From: Paenibacillus endoradicis
GTDB lineage: Bacteria; Bacillota; Bacilli; Paenibacillales; Paenibacillaceae
Reading direction: 5' to 3'
Assembly: GCF_024721975.1 (NCBI RefSeq)
Contig: NZ_JANQBB010000002.1
Span: forward strand, 496,001-560,000
Length of the DNA stretch: 64,000 nt
Below are positions 43,835 to 53,631 of the stretch, piece after piece. Both the position numbers and the translations under genes were made by a program. Numbering within the stretch: the stretch's first letter is position 1; each line of letters opens with the position of its first letter. Below the pieces are notes generated by a model. That model was not told where the DNA came from. It saw only the letters and a list, made by a program, of their open reading frames with translations, and ran no database searches.

Positions 43835-44938
43835 TTATTTTGATATATGTGACTGGATTTTCTCCATTTCAACTGAAGCTAATATAAATGCACCTACACC
43901 ATGCAAATCATTTTCGCTCGTAGGCCTAGTTACATAATTTTGATAATCACCTGCTGAAGTTCCTATACAAATCTTAGGGAGTATAAAGCGCTCGTCAAAC
44001 TCAATCGTGTCCAACAATCCCTGATATCCTCTACTGGCGGCGTCCAATAATACTTCCCCCACAAGTTCTCTTTGATAAGCTTTAGCAATCGCATATACAA
44101 ATAGGCATGTACCAGAAGTTTCTAGCCAATTATCCGGTTGGTCACCTTTATCAACGACTTGATACCATAGTCCCGTTGCTCTATCCTGATATGGCAATAA
44201 TGCCTCTACGAATTGTAATAGCACCGTTTCCCATTCCTTCACTCGTGAATCCGTTACAGGTAACTCGTCTAGAAATTGGCTAATAGCAAGGCCATACCAT
44301 CCTAAAGAGCGAGCCCAAAACTCAGGAGAACAGCCTGTTTCTTCATTTGCCCATACCATTTGTTTACTTTCATCCCACGCATGATAGAGCAAGCCAGTCT
44401 TCTCATCACGCATATGTCTTCGCATCAATTGCTCCTGCAATAGGACCATATCTCTAAGCTCCGGCTCAGCAAATGCGTTGGCATATTTCAGTGCAAACAC
44501 TCCACCCATATATAATCCGTCTAGCCACATATTATATGGATATTTATCCTTATGCCAGAACCCACCTTCACTCGTCTTGTTTAAGGTTTCAAATAGATAG
44601 CGAAGTTTTTGCGCTGCTTTTTCATAACGACCATCCTTGGGATATTGCTCCGCTAAACGAAACAGTAACAATCCTGGCTGAATCGCATCAAGCTCATCTC
44701 TCGCAAAATAAAGATTGCCTTCTTCATCGATCAACTGATCAACATAGCGTTTAATATATTGTTCATAGCCCTCTTTCCCTGTAAGAGAAAGAACCTGCTC
44801 CATTCCACATAGAAATACTCCCTGATGATAATGCCAGCGATGAGCTGGCGGCAGTTCTTCTGGTATATAATCCTTCATCAAAGATTGACATGCCGACTCT
44901 GCCCAATCAAGCGGAGACCAATTCAATTGTCTTTCCAT
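43835..44938 (-). CDS. yteR: Unsaturated rhamnogalacturonyl hydrolase (GH105, YteR/YesR-like)
   Basis: A 367-residue cytoplasmic (alpha/alpha)6-barrel enzyme. It removes the unsaturated galacturonyl residue from rhamnogalacturonan-I disaccharides made by lyases. The catalytic Asp is in YNMWLDGLYMGG (residue 140, matching Asp143 of YteR), and the substrate Asp is in ARDELDAIQPG. There is no signal peptide, fitting action on imported sugars. It is the last gene of an operon with two permeases and a binding protein; AGGAGG lies 5 bases before the ATG, in an AAAAAGTTTTAGGAGG leader also seen elsewhere. Confidence 0.9.
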   Translation of the reverse strand: MERQLNWSPLDWAESACQSLMKDYIPEELPPAHRWHYHQGVFLCGMEQVLSLTGKEGYEQYIKRYVDQLIDEEGNLYFARDELDAIQPGLLLFRLAEQYPKDGRYEKAAQKLRYLFETLNKTSEGGFWHKDKYPYNMWLDGLYMGGVFALKYANAFAEPELRDMVLLQEQLMRRHMRDEKTGLLYHAWDESKQMVWANEETGCSPEFWARSLGWYGLAISQFLDELPVTDSRVKEWETVLLQFVEALLPYQDRATGLWYQVVDKGDQPDNWLETSGTCLFVYAIAKAYQRELVGEVLLDAASRGYQGLLDTIEFDERFILPKICIGTSAGDYQNYVTRPTSENDLHGVGAFILASVEMEKIQSHISK

Positions 44939-44960
44939 GATAACCTCCTAAAACTTTTTA

Positions 44961-45836
44961 TTAACCTTTAATAGAACCAAGCATTGCACCCTTAGCAAAA
45001 TGCTTTTGTAAGAATGGATATACACAAAGGATAGGTAAGGTGGATACAACAATAACAGCCATCTTCACCGTTTGCTCTGGTGGAGGCACCGATGCATCTA
45101 GATCTGAACTAAACTCTAGCCCACTGGCTAACACTACGATTTGCCGAAGTAATACTTGTATTGGCCATTTGGCATCATCATTCAAGTACAAAATAGCACT
45201 TAAATACGTATTCCAGTAGGTAACTGCATAGAACAAAGATAAGGTTGCGATTGCAGGCATAGATAATGGTAGTACGATTCGAAATAGAATACCAAAATCA
45301 CTACACCCATCAATTTTAGCCGATTCCTCTAGACCTTCAGGAATATTCTGAAAGAAGTTTTTTAATATAATTAGATTAAATGCACTTATCGCAGAAGGAA
45401 TGATTAATGCCATATATTTATCGATTAAACCTAGCTCTTTTACTACAAGGAAAGTAGGAATTAATCCACCACTAAATAGCATTGTAAATACAACCATAAA
45501 CATAATATATTTGCGACCATCTAAGTCTCGTCGAGCTAGTCCATACGCCATTAAAGCTGTAATCAACATACTGAATAGCGTACCAAATAAGGTCACCCCT
45601 ATCGAAACTCCCATTGCATTAAAAATGGTATCCGTCGAGAAGATAAATCGGTAGGCGTCAAAGCTCCATTCCGTAGGTATTAGTATAAATCGTTTTACCG
45701 CTAATTCTGCACTCGTTGTAAATGAACCAGCCAATACATGCAGAAATGGCAGCACAGTTAGTAACGCAATAATAGTTAACAAAGAATAGTTGATAAATGC
45801 AAAGATACGCCCATTCAGTGTACGATCCTCAACCAT
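44961..45836 (-). CDS. ytcP: Carbohydrate ABC transporter permease (YtcP/LplC-like)
   Basis: A 291-residue permease of the CUT1 MalG-like family, six membrane segments. It has the EAA loop EGLEESAKIDGCSDFGILFRIVLPLSMPAIATL and the typical C-terminus PFLQKHFAKGAMLGSIKG. Paired with the next permease gene upstream. The inferred substrate is rhamnogalacturonan oligosaccharides, from the GH105 neighbour and the AraC regulator. The gene starts 22 bases after the stop of the partner and is 22 bases before the GH105 gene. GGGGAGG precedes the ATG. Confidence 0.92.
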   Translation of the reverse strand: MVEDRTLNGRIFAFINYSLLTIIALLTVLPFLHVLAGSFTTSAELAVKRFILIPTEWSFDAYRFIFSTDTIFNAMGVSIGVTLFGTLFSMLITALMAYGLARRDLDGRKYIMFMVVFTMLFSGGLIPTFLVVKELGLIDKYMALIIPSAISAFNLIILKNFFQNIPEGLEESAKIDGCSDFGILFRIVLPLSMPAIATLSLFYAVTYWNTYLSAILYLNDDAKWPIQVLLRQIVVLASGLEFSSDLDASVPPPEQTVKMAVIVVSTLPILCVYPFLQKHFAKGAMLGSIKG

Positions 45837-45858
45837 GAGCTTTCCTCCCCATTTGAGA

Positions 45859-46815
45859 TTAATATACGCCTTCCTCGCCCATTTTTTTCGCTAAATAGTT
45901 AGCAAGCATAACTAAGATTAAGCCCACTAAAGATTTAAAGAAACCAATGGCTGTACTATAACTGAACTGCCCCTGACGTAAGCCCGCCGTATACACGTAA
46001 GTATCTATAATTTCAGCGACTTCGCGATTCATTGAATTTAAGAGCAAATACACATGCTCAAAACCAAGTTCTAGCACATCACCGATTTTCAAGATTAACA
46101 ATACAATAATAACGCTGCGTATCGCTGGCAAAGTGATATGCCAAACCTGTCTTAGCCTTGATGCGCCATCTATCCGTGCTGCTTCATATAGCCCGGGATC
46201 TACAGATGCTATTGCAGCTAAATATATAATCGTCCCCCACCCAGCTTCACGCCAAATTACTTGAAGAATATATACAGGTCTGAACCAACTGTTATTGAGT
46301 AGGAAATTGATTTTTTCAAATCCAAAATAGACTAGTAGTTCATTAATAATTCCGCCATCCATCGTAAGCATTACAAAGCTTAAAGATACAATAATAACCC
46401 ATGATAAAAAATGTGGAAGATATACAAGTGATTGAAATAATCTTTTAAATAACCCAATCCGAACCTCATTTAACATTAAAGCTAAAATAATTGGTACTGG
46501 AAAATAAAAAACTAAATTCATCCCGAATAAAATTAACGTGTTATAAAGTATGTTTAAGAAATCTGGCTCTGTAAATAAACGTTTAAAGTGTTCAAATCCA
46601 ACCCACTCACTACCTAAAAATCCAATGAATGGCTTAAAGTTTTGAAAGGCAATCGCTAATCCAAACATAGGAATGTATTTGAAAATAATAAAATATAAAA
46701 TTCCAGGTGTTATCATGAGGTACAACCATTTATTTCGCCATAAACGCTTCTTTAGTTCACTGCTCGATCGTGTACCTATAACATGTGTTTCCTCTATCAC
46801 CGCATCTTGCATCAT
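45859..46815 (-). CDS. yteP: Carbohydrate ABC transporter permease (YteP/LplB-like)
   Basis: A CUT1 MalF-like permease of about 318 residues with six membrane segments, beginning about residue 30 (WLYLMITPGILYFIIFKYIPMFGLAIAFQNF). The EAA loop is GLYEAARIDGASRLRQVWHITLPAIRSV. It forms the channel with the YtcP-like partner. Start set at ATG 46815: the in-frame GTG at 46833 lies before the ribosome site AAGGAG, which is 6 bases from 46815. Operon: binding protein, this gene, ytcP-like, GH105. Confidence 0.92.
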   Translation of the reverse strand: MMQDAVIEETHVIGTRSSSELKKRLWRNKWLYLMITPGILYFIIFKYIPMFGLAIAFQNFKPFIGFLGSEWVGFEHFKRLFTEPDFLNILYNTLILFGMNLVFYFPVPIILALMLNEVRIGLFKRLFQSLVYLPHFLSWVIIVSLSFVMLTMDGGIINELLVYFGFEKINFLLNNSWFRPVYILQVIWREAGWGTIIYLAAIASVDPGLYEAARIDGASRLRQVWHITLPAIRSVIIVLLILKIGDVLELGFEHVYLLLNSMNREVAEIIDTYVYTAGLRQGQFSYSTAIGFFKSLVGLILVMLANYLAKKMGEEGVY

Positions 46816-46922
46816 ACTTCTCTCCTTTCCCACGTTGCATTTCGATGGGAAGAGAAGGGCATAGCAATTCTATGCTTAGCCCTTCCAGCTACCCTGCTTA
46901 TATCTAGTCAGTCTAAGCCAGC

Positions 46923-48476
46923 TTATTTTTTGTAAGCAGCATTAAACTCATCAATCATTTTTTGACCTCCACGTGCTTTCCATTCTTCAATAGCTGCATT
47001 ATATCCATCGCGATCAATTGAACCATATATATACTTATATGTTGCGTCCGTAATCAGCTCTTGCAGCTGTGTTGCTTTTTCTGCATACGTGGCAGAATCA
47101 AGTGCCGCTGTTGGATCATCAATAGCTACCTTAGCATTTTCGATAATTAATTGTTCTGCTAGAATACGTGCCTCAAGTGTGTTATAAGCCTCTAATCTAC
47201 CACTCGTTTCTGGTTCTCCAATAACACTATCCTTGAATCCTTTAACTTCACGTTCAGTTAACTCTTTATCATCAGATGGTTTCGCTTCCCCATCCACTAC
47301 TGTGTAGTGAACATTCTCAATTCCCCAGAACATTAGATTAGATACTTCAGGTGTCATCATTGCATCAAAGAAGGCAAGTATTTTCTTAAGTTCATCTTCA
47401 TTTTTTATCGCTGTTTTCGGAAACAGTACTACATTGTTATATCCAGGAATCGCCCAAGAAGACACTTTACCATCCGGTCCTTCGATTAGTGCGTGAACAC
47501 TTGCATTAGCAGTAGGGACATTCTTAACCAAGTCTTTATCTAAAGAATCAATATCTTGCATTGATCCGATATAAGCTCCGGCTTTACCACTTGTAAATAA
47601 AGCTACTTGATCCGTTTTACTAGTTGCTGCAAAATCCACGTTCATTAAGTTGTTGTCACGAATCTTCTTCATATAATCCATTGATGCAATGTACTCTTCA
47701 GAAGTGAAATCTGGCACTAGCAGTCCATCCTTTTCACCCCAACCATTTGGAGTAGCGAACCACGAAGCAATTGTTTTGAAAGCACCGTAGACTAGATCAT
47801 TACGATCTGCTAAACCAATCGTATCATCAAGGCCATTTTTGTCTGGATCCTCAGTTGTAAACTTCTCTAGCATTGTAAATAGTTCATCAACTGTTTTAGG
47901 TGCTTCTAAACCTAAGTTATCAGCCCAATCCTTACGGTAAATTAGACCTTGTCGAGCTAGTGGACGACCAATATATAAGGAATATTGCTTATCCTCTACC
48001 AATGTGTTTTTCATGATTTCTGGTTTCAATTTACCCAAGTTAGGGAATTCCGCTAAATAAGGTCCAATTTCCCAAAACTGTCCATCACGAATTGCTTCTC
48101 TCATTTGTAAAAATGTTGCTTGATTTTTTAAATACACGACTTGTGGCAAAGTGCTTGTTGCTAGTGAGGTATTTAATTTCTCCTCATACGTATCTGCAGG
48201 GGAAAATTGATATGTTAGTTTTGTGTTTGTTAGTTTTTCAAGCTCATTTTTGATCGTATCTGGTGGTGTTTCAGCAACATTTAGTGGTAGCATGATTGTA
48301 ATCTCAGTAGGTTTTGCAGGCTCCTCTTCTTTTTTGTTCTCATTTCCCTTACCGTCTGCTGCTTTTGGTGTTGGTGTTGGATCGGAGCTACCTGAGTTGC
48401 TTCCTCCACATGCGCTCAATAATAAAGAAAGCGTTAACAAAATGCTTAATACCAAGACTATTGGCTTTTTCTTCAT
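46923..48476 (-). CDS. ytcQ: Oligosaccharide-binding lipoprotein (YtcQ/LipO-like)
   Basis: A 517-residue extracellular solute-binding protein. The lipobox is LSLLLSACGGS (cysteine at about residue 23), followed by a Ser/Pro/Lys tether and a two-lobe fold with DPDKNGLDDTIGLADRND, a calcium-loop-like motif shared with the second protein. It feeds the YteP/YtcP channel. GGAGG lies 10 bases before the ATG. A separate promoter is likely, because a terminator ends the gene upstream; TTATAAT at 48631-48637 on the minus strand is a candidate -10 with a poor -35, as for an AraC-activated promoter. Confidence 0.9.
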   Translation of the reverse strand: MKKKPIVLVLSILLTLSLLLSACGGSNSGSSDPTPTPKAADGKGNENKKEEEPAKPTEITIMLPLNVAETPPDTIKNELEKLTNTKLTYQFSPADTYEEKLNTSLATSTLPQVVYLKNQATFLQMREAIRDGQFWEIGPYLAEFPNLGKLKPEIMKNTLVEDKQYSLYIGRPLARQGLIYRKDWADNLGLEAPKTVDELFTMLEKFTTEDPDKNGLDDTIGLADRNDLVYGAFKTIASWFATPNGWGEKDGLLVPDFTSEEYIASMDYMKKIRDNNLMNVDFAATSKTDQVALFTSGKAGAYIGSMQDIDSLDKDLVKNVPTANASVHALIEGPDGKVSSWAIPGYNNVVLFPKTAIKNEDELKKILAFFDAMMTPEVSNLMFWGIENVHYTVVDGEAKPSDDKELTEREVKGFKDSVIGEPETSGRLEAYNTLEARILAEQLIIENAKVAIDDPTAALDSATYAEKATQLQELITDATYKYIYGSIDRDGYNAAIEEWKARGGQKMIDEFNAAYKK

Positions 48477-48783
48477 AAATCATGACCTCCATTTTCGATT
48501 ATAAATTGCTTGAACCTGACTCTTGATTCGCTTAGTTATCGGTAAGCTTCTACACCATATCATCTGAAGATATAGTGCAGAAATAATCATTTGTTCATGC
48601 TCAAGCTATTTCATCATGATGTGAGTTAATGATTATAACGCGATATATTGACACTTTAGATCAAACTGTTGATACATCCAGCTAATTAGACAAAAAAGCT
48701 GCGGTAAGGTAGCCATAACTTGCACTACCTTACCGCAGCCTATATATCCTACAATTGATTAATGTATATTGCTAACAAACAAT
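48477..48783. other. Control region between the two binding-protein genes
   Basis: About 300 bases with the terminator of the upstream gene (48692-48739), a TATAAT candidate -10 on the minus strand (near 48632-48637) lacking a well-spaced -35, and an AT-rich leader of about 150 bases. No gene seen. Confidence 0.5.
48692..48739 (-). terminator. Terminator of the second binding-protein gene
   Basis: Perfect 15-bp stem GCTGCGGTAAGGTAG (48698-48712) with 48725-48739, 12-base loop, then TTTTTTG on the minus strand. Confidence 0.92.
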
Positions 48784-50295
48784 TTAATTAAAATAATCAG
48801 CTGTATACTCTGAAATTATTTGAGCTCCTCCACTTTTCCTCCATAACTCTATCTTCTCTTTATAACCATTCTCATCAATAGCACCTAATATATAATTGTA
48901 CGTTGCATCTGAAATGATCCTGTATAGCTCACTCCCATGTTCATCATAAGTCAATGATTCAAATCCTACAGTCGGATCAAGTACAAGAAATTCATTATTA
49001 TCTTCTATCAATTGTTCAGCATAACTCCACAACTGCTGTTGTTTAGCTACCTCCATAACATTAGGATTACTTAGATCAGCAATCATTAATGAATATAGTG
49101 CATTCACTTCCTGTGAACGTAGTGCCGACAGTTCCTCTGATAATATAACTTTATCATCCTCGATGTAATAATGCTTATCTTCAATTCCATAGTGCAATAA
49201 GTTAGCTACATCTGCATCCATCGTACGATCAAAAAATCCAAGTACCTTTAATAACTCATCTTCTGTAGGAATGGCTTTCTTTGAAAATAAATATAAGCCA
49301 TTAAAATTAGGTATGGACCATATACGGTTGCCATTTGGACCTTCTATCCGATTGATCACTGTAAATTCAACCTTGTCATTGAATTGTTTTGCTTCCTCAT
49401 ATAAGCGTTGGACATCAGTCATTGTACCAATATAGACACCTGCTGTCCCGCGTATTAACAACTCTCGTTGCATCTCCTTACTAGTAACTGGAAAATCAAC
49501 ATTGATAAGCTTCTCCTCATATAACTTCTTCATAAACTTCATTGTATTCAAATAGGCATCTGTCTCAAACTCTGGAATAAATGTGTGATCAGTCAGTTCC
49601 CAATTATTCGGACTACCAAAATACGAACTTAATGTCTTAAACGCACCATAAATTAAATCATTTCGATCAGTTAAGCCAATGGTATCGTCCTCGCCATTTT
49701 GATCTGGATCTCCATGAGTAAACGCATACAATATTTCATAAAGCTCATCTATCGTTGACGGTTCTTTCATAGTTAAATTATGTAACCAATCCTTTCGAAT
49801 AATGATTCCTTGACGTGAGGATTGACGTTCCGTATACAAACCATATATTTTTCCATCAACCGCTGTTTGCGATAAGATCTCTTGATCCAATTGTTTTAAG
49901 TTAGAAAACTGCTCCAGATAAGGACCTATCTCCCAAAACGCACCTGTTCTAATTGAACTTTTTACAGAAACATAATCTGTATATTTTTCAAACATTACTT
50001 TTTTATAAGAATTTGTCGTTAAGGCTGTATTCATCTTGTCAGAATATATGCCATCCGGTACCCAGCTTAATTCTAATTTAGTATTTGTTAATTGTTCAAG
50101 TAACGCTATACTTTCTTCACTTGGAGAATGAGGAAAATGTAACGGCACCATAATCGAAATTTCAGTAGGCTTTGTCTCCTCCACCTTTGTCGTTACAGAA
50201 GTTGCACTACAACCAAATAAAAGAGTCACGATTAATAGTAAGATACCAAGCCTATTCACTATATAGATGAAGTTCAATTGCTTGTGTCTTTTCAT
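48784..50295 (-). CDS. Second oligosaccharide-binding lipoprotein
   Basis: A 503-residue paralogue of the YtcQ-like protein (same TKPTEISIMVPL opening and DPDQNGEDDTIGLTDRNDLIYGAFKTL block). The signal peptide is longer and the lipobox is LLFGC (cysteine about residue 29). It is transcribed separately from the importer operon, ending in its own strong terminator, and divergently from the AraC sensor-regulator across an intergenic palindrome. It may bind a second oligosaccharide for the same permease, or act as a sensor accessory; both are inference. AAGGGG precedes the ATG. Confidence 0.88.
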   Translation of the reverse strand: MKRHKQLNFIYIVNRLGILLLIVTLLFGCSATSVTTKVEETKPTEISIMVPLHFPHSPSEESIALLEQLTNTKLELSWVPDGIYSDKMNTALTTNSYKKVMFEKYTDYVSVKSSIRTGAFWEIGPYLEQFSNLKQLDQEILSQTAVDGKIYGLYTERQSSRQGIIIRKDWLHNLTMKEPSTIDELYEILYAFTHGDPDQNGEDDTIGLTDRNDLIYGAFKTLSSYFGSPNNWELTDHTFIPEFETDAYLNTMKFMKKLYEEKLINVDFPVTSKEMQRELLIRGTAGVYIGTMTDVQRLYEEAKQFNDKVEFTVINRIEGPNGNRIWSIPNFNGLYLFSKKAIPTEDELLKVLGFFDRTMDADVANLLHYGIEDKHYYIEDDKVILSEELSALRSQEVNALYSLMIADLSNPNVMEVAKQQQLWSYAEQLIEDNNEFLVLDPTVGFESLTYDEHGSELYRIISDATYNYILGAIDENGYKEKIELWRKSGGAQIISEYTADYFN

Positions 50296-50352
50296 TATAA
50301 TTCCCCTTTATACTTTTGGATTTTTCTGTAAAATATTGTATTGATTATTGCT

Positions 50353-50372
50353 ATACAATATAAATATTGTAT
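50353..50372. promoter_or_regulatory. Palindrome between divergent regulator and binding-protein genes
   Basis: ATACAATAT (50353-50361) and ATATTGTAT (50364-50372) are perfect complements around AA, with a further half-site AATATTGTAT (50333-50342). On the minus strand a weak -35 TTATAT and -10 TACAAT follow it. It is a good candidate for the AraC regulator's site. Confidence 0.6.
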
Positions 50373-50450
50373 AATATGTATGCGTTTACTAAAATAGAGA
50401 TATTCATATTAATTTTAATATTCATAATAATGTTAAGGTGTTGAGACAAT

Positions 50451-52793
50451 ATGCGATCACTTAATTATTTAACAAAAATGACTATATTTGGATGTATACT
50501 CAGCACGATTCCCGTGATTTTCATAGGAATTTTCGCCTACATTACGGCGACTAATGAAATTCAAAAAAATGTTAATGAAGGAAAAAGACAGTTAATCATG
50601 CAGATTAATTCAAATGTAGAGCAGAAATTGACGACTGTCAACCATACCATGAATCAAATGCTCGCTTCTACCGTTCTTAAACAAGCGATGTCACAATCCT
50701 TAGCTGCTTCAGATTTTATGCTTTACGATGATCTTCGTAACGAGATACGCCATATGCAATCCTTTGATATCAAGCTCGAGGATGTTATCCTACTCAATCA
50801 ACGACATAATTGGCTCATTAAAAATTCGGGTTTATACGAACTGGATCAATATAAATATGCTGATCAGCTAGTAGAGCTAATGAATCTGCCTGAATATACC
50901 TCCTGGGTGCTGACTCCATCAAATTTCTTCTATAGTGAAGAGGTTTCAAGAAATACCGCTGTATGTCCTTATAACATTACTCTCGTTAAGCAACTTCCAG
51001 CCAATAGCATCGATATGTATGGCCTATCTTTAGCAACTATACCAACCTGCAGCCTACAAGAAATGGTAGAGCAAAATATCGACTCCAGCTCTAATGTGAT
51101 CGTTTTTGACGATCAGTCCAATATACTAATTCATACAGATCAATCGCTTATTGGACAGCCAATTGAAGCTGCTGGCATTAATTTGAACGAATTAACCGAG
51201 ATGAGCGGTCAATATGATACACAAATTAATCAAACCGACTCAACAGTTACCTATTACAAATCTAGTACAACAGGCTGGACGTATATGTCTATTTCATCCA
51301 TTGTCGCTTTAACAGCTGAATCCAACAAAATCGGAATGTATACTCTTTACATTTGTGTAGGAATCATTTTCTTATGCTTTCTATTAGTTTGGCTTGGAAC
51401 TAAGCAATTCTACAGTCCGATACGCCGTCTTTTACTGCAAATAGGTGGGATTGAACACGGTGAGGGATCAACGCGAAATTCCAATGAATTTCAATTAATT
51501 AGTGAGCGTGTCCATTCTTTGTTCCAGTCCAAATCAGAGCTTGAGTTTCAAGTTCAACAGCATCTCCATCAAGTCAGAACTCTCTTCTTTATGAAAGCCT
51601 ATCAGGGGCAAATTAAAGCCTCTGAAATGCACTCACAACTTCAACAGTTTGGATATTCCTATCAGTTGGAACATTGGAATACGATGGAAGTTATTGCAAT
51701 CCAAATTGATTTTCATCCATCAAGTAGTCATAATATTCAAGATATCGATCTACTTTTGTTCGCCCTGCACAATGTTTTAGAGGAATTGATACCTACTGAG
51801 CAGCGTCTAGCTCCCATTGTATTAGATCAAAGTGTAGTCGTTATCATCGGTACTCCTGAACAAGAATCAGCTATTTTCCATTCCATGCAATATAGCTTAA
51901 CAGAAACACTCCAGCAACAGATGCAACACATATTAAATCTACAAATTAGTATTGGAATTAGCACACCCTTTCACGAACTTAGTAACATAGGTAATGCGTA
52001 TCGTGAGGGATTAGATGCATTGAAACATCGTATGATTCTAGGGGAAGGCATTATAATTCAGTACAATCAAACAAATGAAAAGCGAAATGTATTGCAGCTT
52101 TTCTATCCGCAGCAGATTGAGAACGAATTAATAGATGCCATTAAAGTAGCAGAAGCAGACCAAGCCAAAGAGCTGTTATCACAGTTTCTTTACAGCATCT
52201 TTCAAAGTGATCGTTCACCGCAAGAATTCCAATTTCCACTCACTAGATTACTTAATAATTTAGTAATCACAATGCAAGAATCGGGGATTACGTTAAAACA
52301 ACTAGATCATCAAGGTTCATTACTAGAACAGTTGCTTAGAATACAGCATAAACAGGAAATTGAACGTTGGTTCTGGAAGACCGTGATTCATCCGCTTGTT
52401 ACCATTTATCGGAACCGGCAGGACACGCAATATCATAATTTATCCGAGAAAATTATTGATCTTGTGCAGCAACACTATGATACTGACCTCACACTAGAGG
52501 AATGTGCATCTCGCTTGCATTATAATGCAAACTATTTAAGTGGTGTATTCCGAAAGGAAACGAATGTTTCATTTAGTGATTACTTAACGATGTATCGATT
52601 TAAAATGGCTAAAAAGTGGCTATCAGAATCCAATATCGCTATTAAGGACATTGCTGCAAAGCTTCAATATAATAACTCACAAAACTTCATTCGCTCGTTC
52701 CGAAAAATAGAGGGCATGACCCCAGGCCAATATCGTGATAAATTCAAAACTACTGAGGAACGCATCGACAAAGGGGATACATTTACACAATAA
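50451..52793 (+). CDS. Membrane sensor AraC-family regulator (YtdP/YesS-like)
   Basis: A 780-residue one-protein sensor and regulator. First membrane helix about 10-32, extracellular sensor about 33-290, second helix about 297-318 (LYICVGIIFLCFLLVWLG), a cytoplasmic linker with GGDEF-like-remnant character typical of YesN/YtdP proteins, and a C-terminal AraC double helix-turn-helix (LTLEECASRLHYNANYLSGVFRKE and IAIKDIAAKLQYNNSQNFIRSFRKIEGMTPGQYR, about 680-770). B. subtilis YtdP and YesS neighbour rhamnogalacturonan uptake genes in the same arrangement. It probably activates the operons on the other strand. AAGGTG precedes the ATG. Confidence 0.88.
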   Translation: MRSLNYLTKMTIFGCILSTIPVIFIGIFAYITATNEIQKNVNEGKRQLIMQINSNVEQKLTTVNHTMNQMLASTVLKQAMSQSLAASDFMLYDDLRNEIRHMQSFDIKLEDVILLNQRHNWLIKNSGLYELDQYKYADQLVELMNLPEYTSWVLTPSNFFYSEEVSRNTAVCPYNITLVKQLPANSIDMYGLSLATIPTCSLQEMVEQNIDSSSNVIVFDDQSNILIHTDQSLIGQPIEAAGINLNELTEMSGQYDTQINQTDSTVTYYKSSTTGWTYMSISSIVALTAESNKIGMYTLYICVGIIFLCFLLVWLGTKQFYSPIRRLLLQIGGIEHGEGSTRNSNEFQLISERVHSLFQSKSELEFQVQQHLHQVRTLFFMKAYQGQIKASEMHSQLQQFGYSYQLEHWNTMEVIAIQIDFHPSSSHNIQDIDLLLFALHNVLEELIPTEQRLAPIVLDQSVVVIIGTPEQESAIFHSMQYSLTETLQQQMQHILNLQISIGISTPFHELSNIGNAYREGLDALKHRMILGEGIIIQYNQTNEKRNVLQLFYPQQIENELIDAIKVAEADQAKELLSQFLYSIFQSDRSPQEFQFPLTRLLNNLVITMQESGITLKQLDHQGSLLEQLLRIQHKQEIERWFWKTVIHPLVTIYRNRQDTQYHNLSEKIIDLVQQHYDTDLTLEECASRLHYNANYLSGVFRKETNVSFSDYLTMYRFKMAKKWLSESNIAIKDIAAKLQYNNSQNFIRSFRKIEGMTPGQYRDKFKTTEERIDKGDTFTQ

Positions 52794-52798
52794 TAACC

Positions 52799-52833
52799 TA
52801 AACGGACTCACCTTTAATAAAGTGAGTCCGTTT
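52799..52833 (+). terminator. Terminator of the AraC sensor-regulator gene
   Basis: Stem AACGGACTCAC (52801-52811) with GTGAGTCCGTT (52822-52832) and inner CTTTAATAAAG, then TGTTATTT. Confidence 0.85.
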
Positions 52834-52881
52834 GTTATTTATCGTTGTACTAGAATCTCTAGTTATCCGAGTACACTATAC

Positions 52882-53628
52882 TTATACTATCCGCTTTACT
52901 TGATCCACTATCGCATTAGGATGTATATCAACTGTTTCTGTATATTCAATTAGTCCAATTATGCATCCTGATCCAATCTCCACTCGACTTCCCCTAACAA
53001 TTCCTACTTTACTCCATTCAAGAGATACATCAGTAGCCTCAATTTGTGCAGATTGTAGTCTCCACATATCACCGTAACCAAATTTATCAAATAACGATCT
53101 AAAAAGATTAGATACGATGTTCAGTCGACTATATTTAACAATAATCTCATCGCCACCAATCTCGTGGGCAAAACATCTACCACTCATATTAACTTTAACT
53201 TCGCTGGCATTTAACAAACCCTTTACATGAAAACCACCAGAAGTATTGAATGACTCAGCCTCGATATCACCATTAACATGCATACTGCCGTTATTTTTAA
53301 TTTCTTCCGCTCGTATATCTTTTTTACAACTCATTGATCCATTAGAAGTAATTATACGACCATGTACATGACCTTTAATTATACTAGAACCTGAAGATAC
53401 ATACCTATTCGTATTAATATCACCATCAAACTTTGCTGAGCCATTTACAGTTACAGATTCGGAAGATACATGTCCGTAAAAGTGCGCAGATCCTGAAATC
53501 TTTACATCTAATGCATTAATATCACCATTAATATTACTAGATCCAGAAATAGTGATATTATCATACAATCCACCAGCTAATTGCCCGCTACCACTAATAA
53601 CAGCATTTCCTTGTCGTGATTGTTCCAT
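52882..53628 (-). CDS. Bactofilin-like polymer-forming protein (YhbE/YhbF-like)
   Basis: A 248-residue protein whose first 150 residues are a run of short beta-helix turns with the pattern I-x-G-S-x-x-h-x-G-D-I (ISGSSNINGDIN, ISGSAHFYGHV, VNGSAKFDGDI and so on), as in bactofilin filaments. A C-terminal segment (about 160-248) is less regular. In B. subtilis the homologues YhbE/YhbF follow yhbD; the same order holds here, three bases after the yhbD-like stop. The likely role is a cytoplasmic scaffold, not proven. GGAGGG precedes the ATG. Confidence 0.82.
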   Translation of the reverse strand: MEQSRQGNAVISGSGQLAGGLYDNITISGSSNINGDINALDVKISGSAHFYGHVSSESVTVNGSAKFDGDINTNRYVSSGSSIIKGHVHGRIITSNGSMSCKKDIRAEEIKNNGSMHVNGDIEAESFNTSGGFHVKGLLNASEVKVNMSGRCFAHEIGGDEIIVKYSRLNIVSNLFRSLFDKFGYGDMWRLQSAQIEATDVSLEWSKVGIVRGSRVEIGSGCIIGLIEYTETVDIHPNAIVDQVKRIV

Positions 53629-53631
53629 GAA

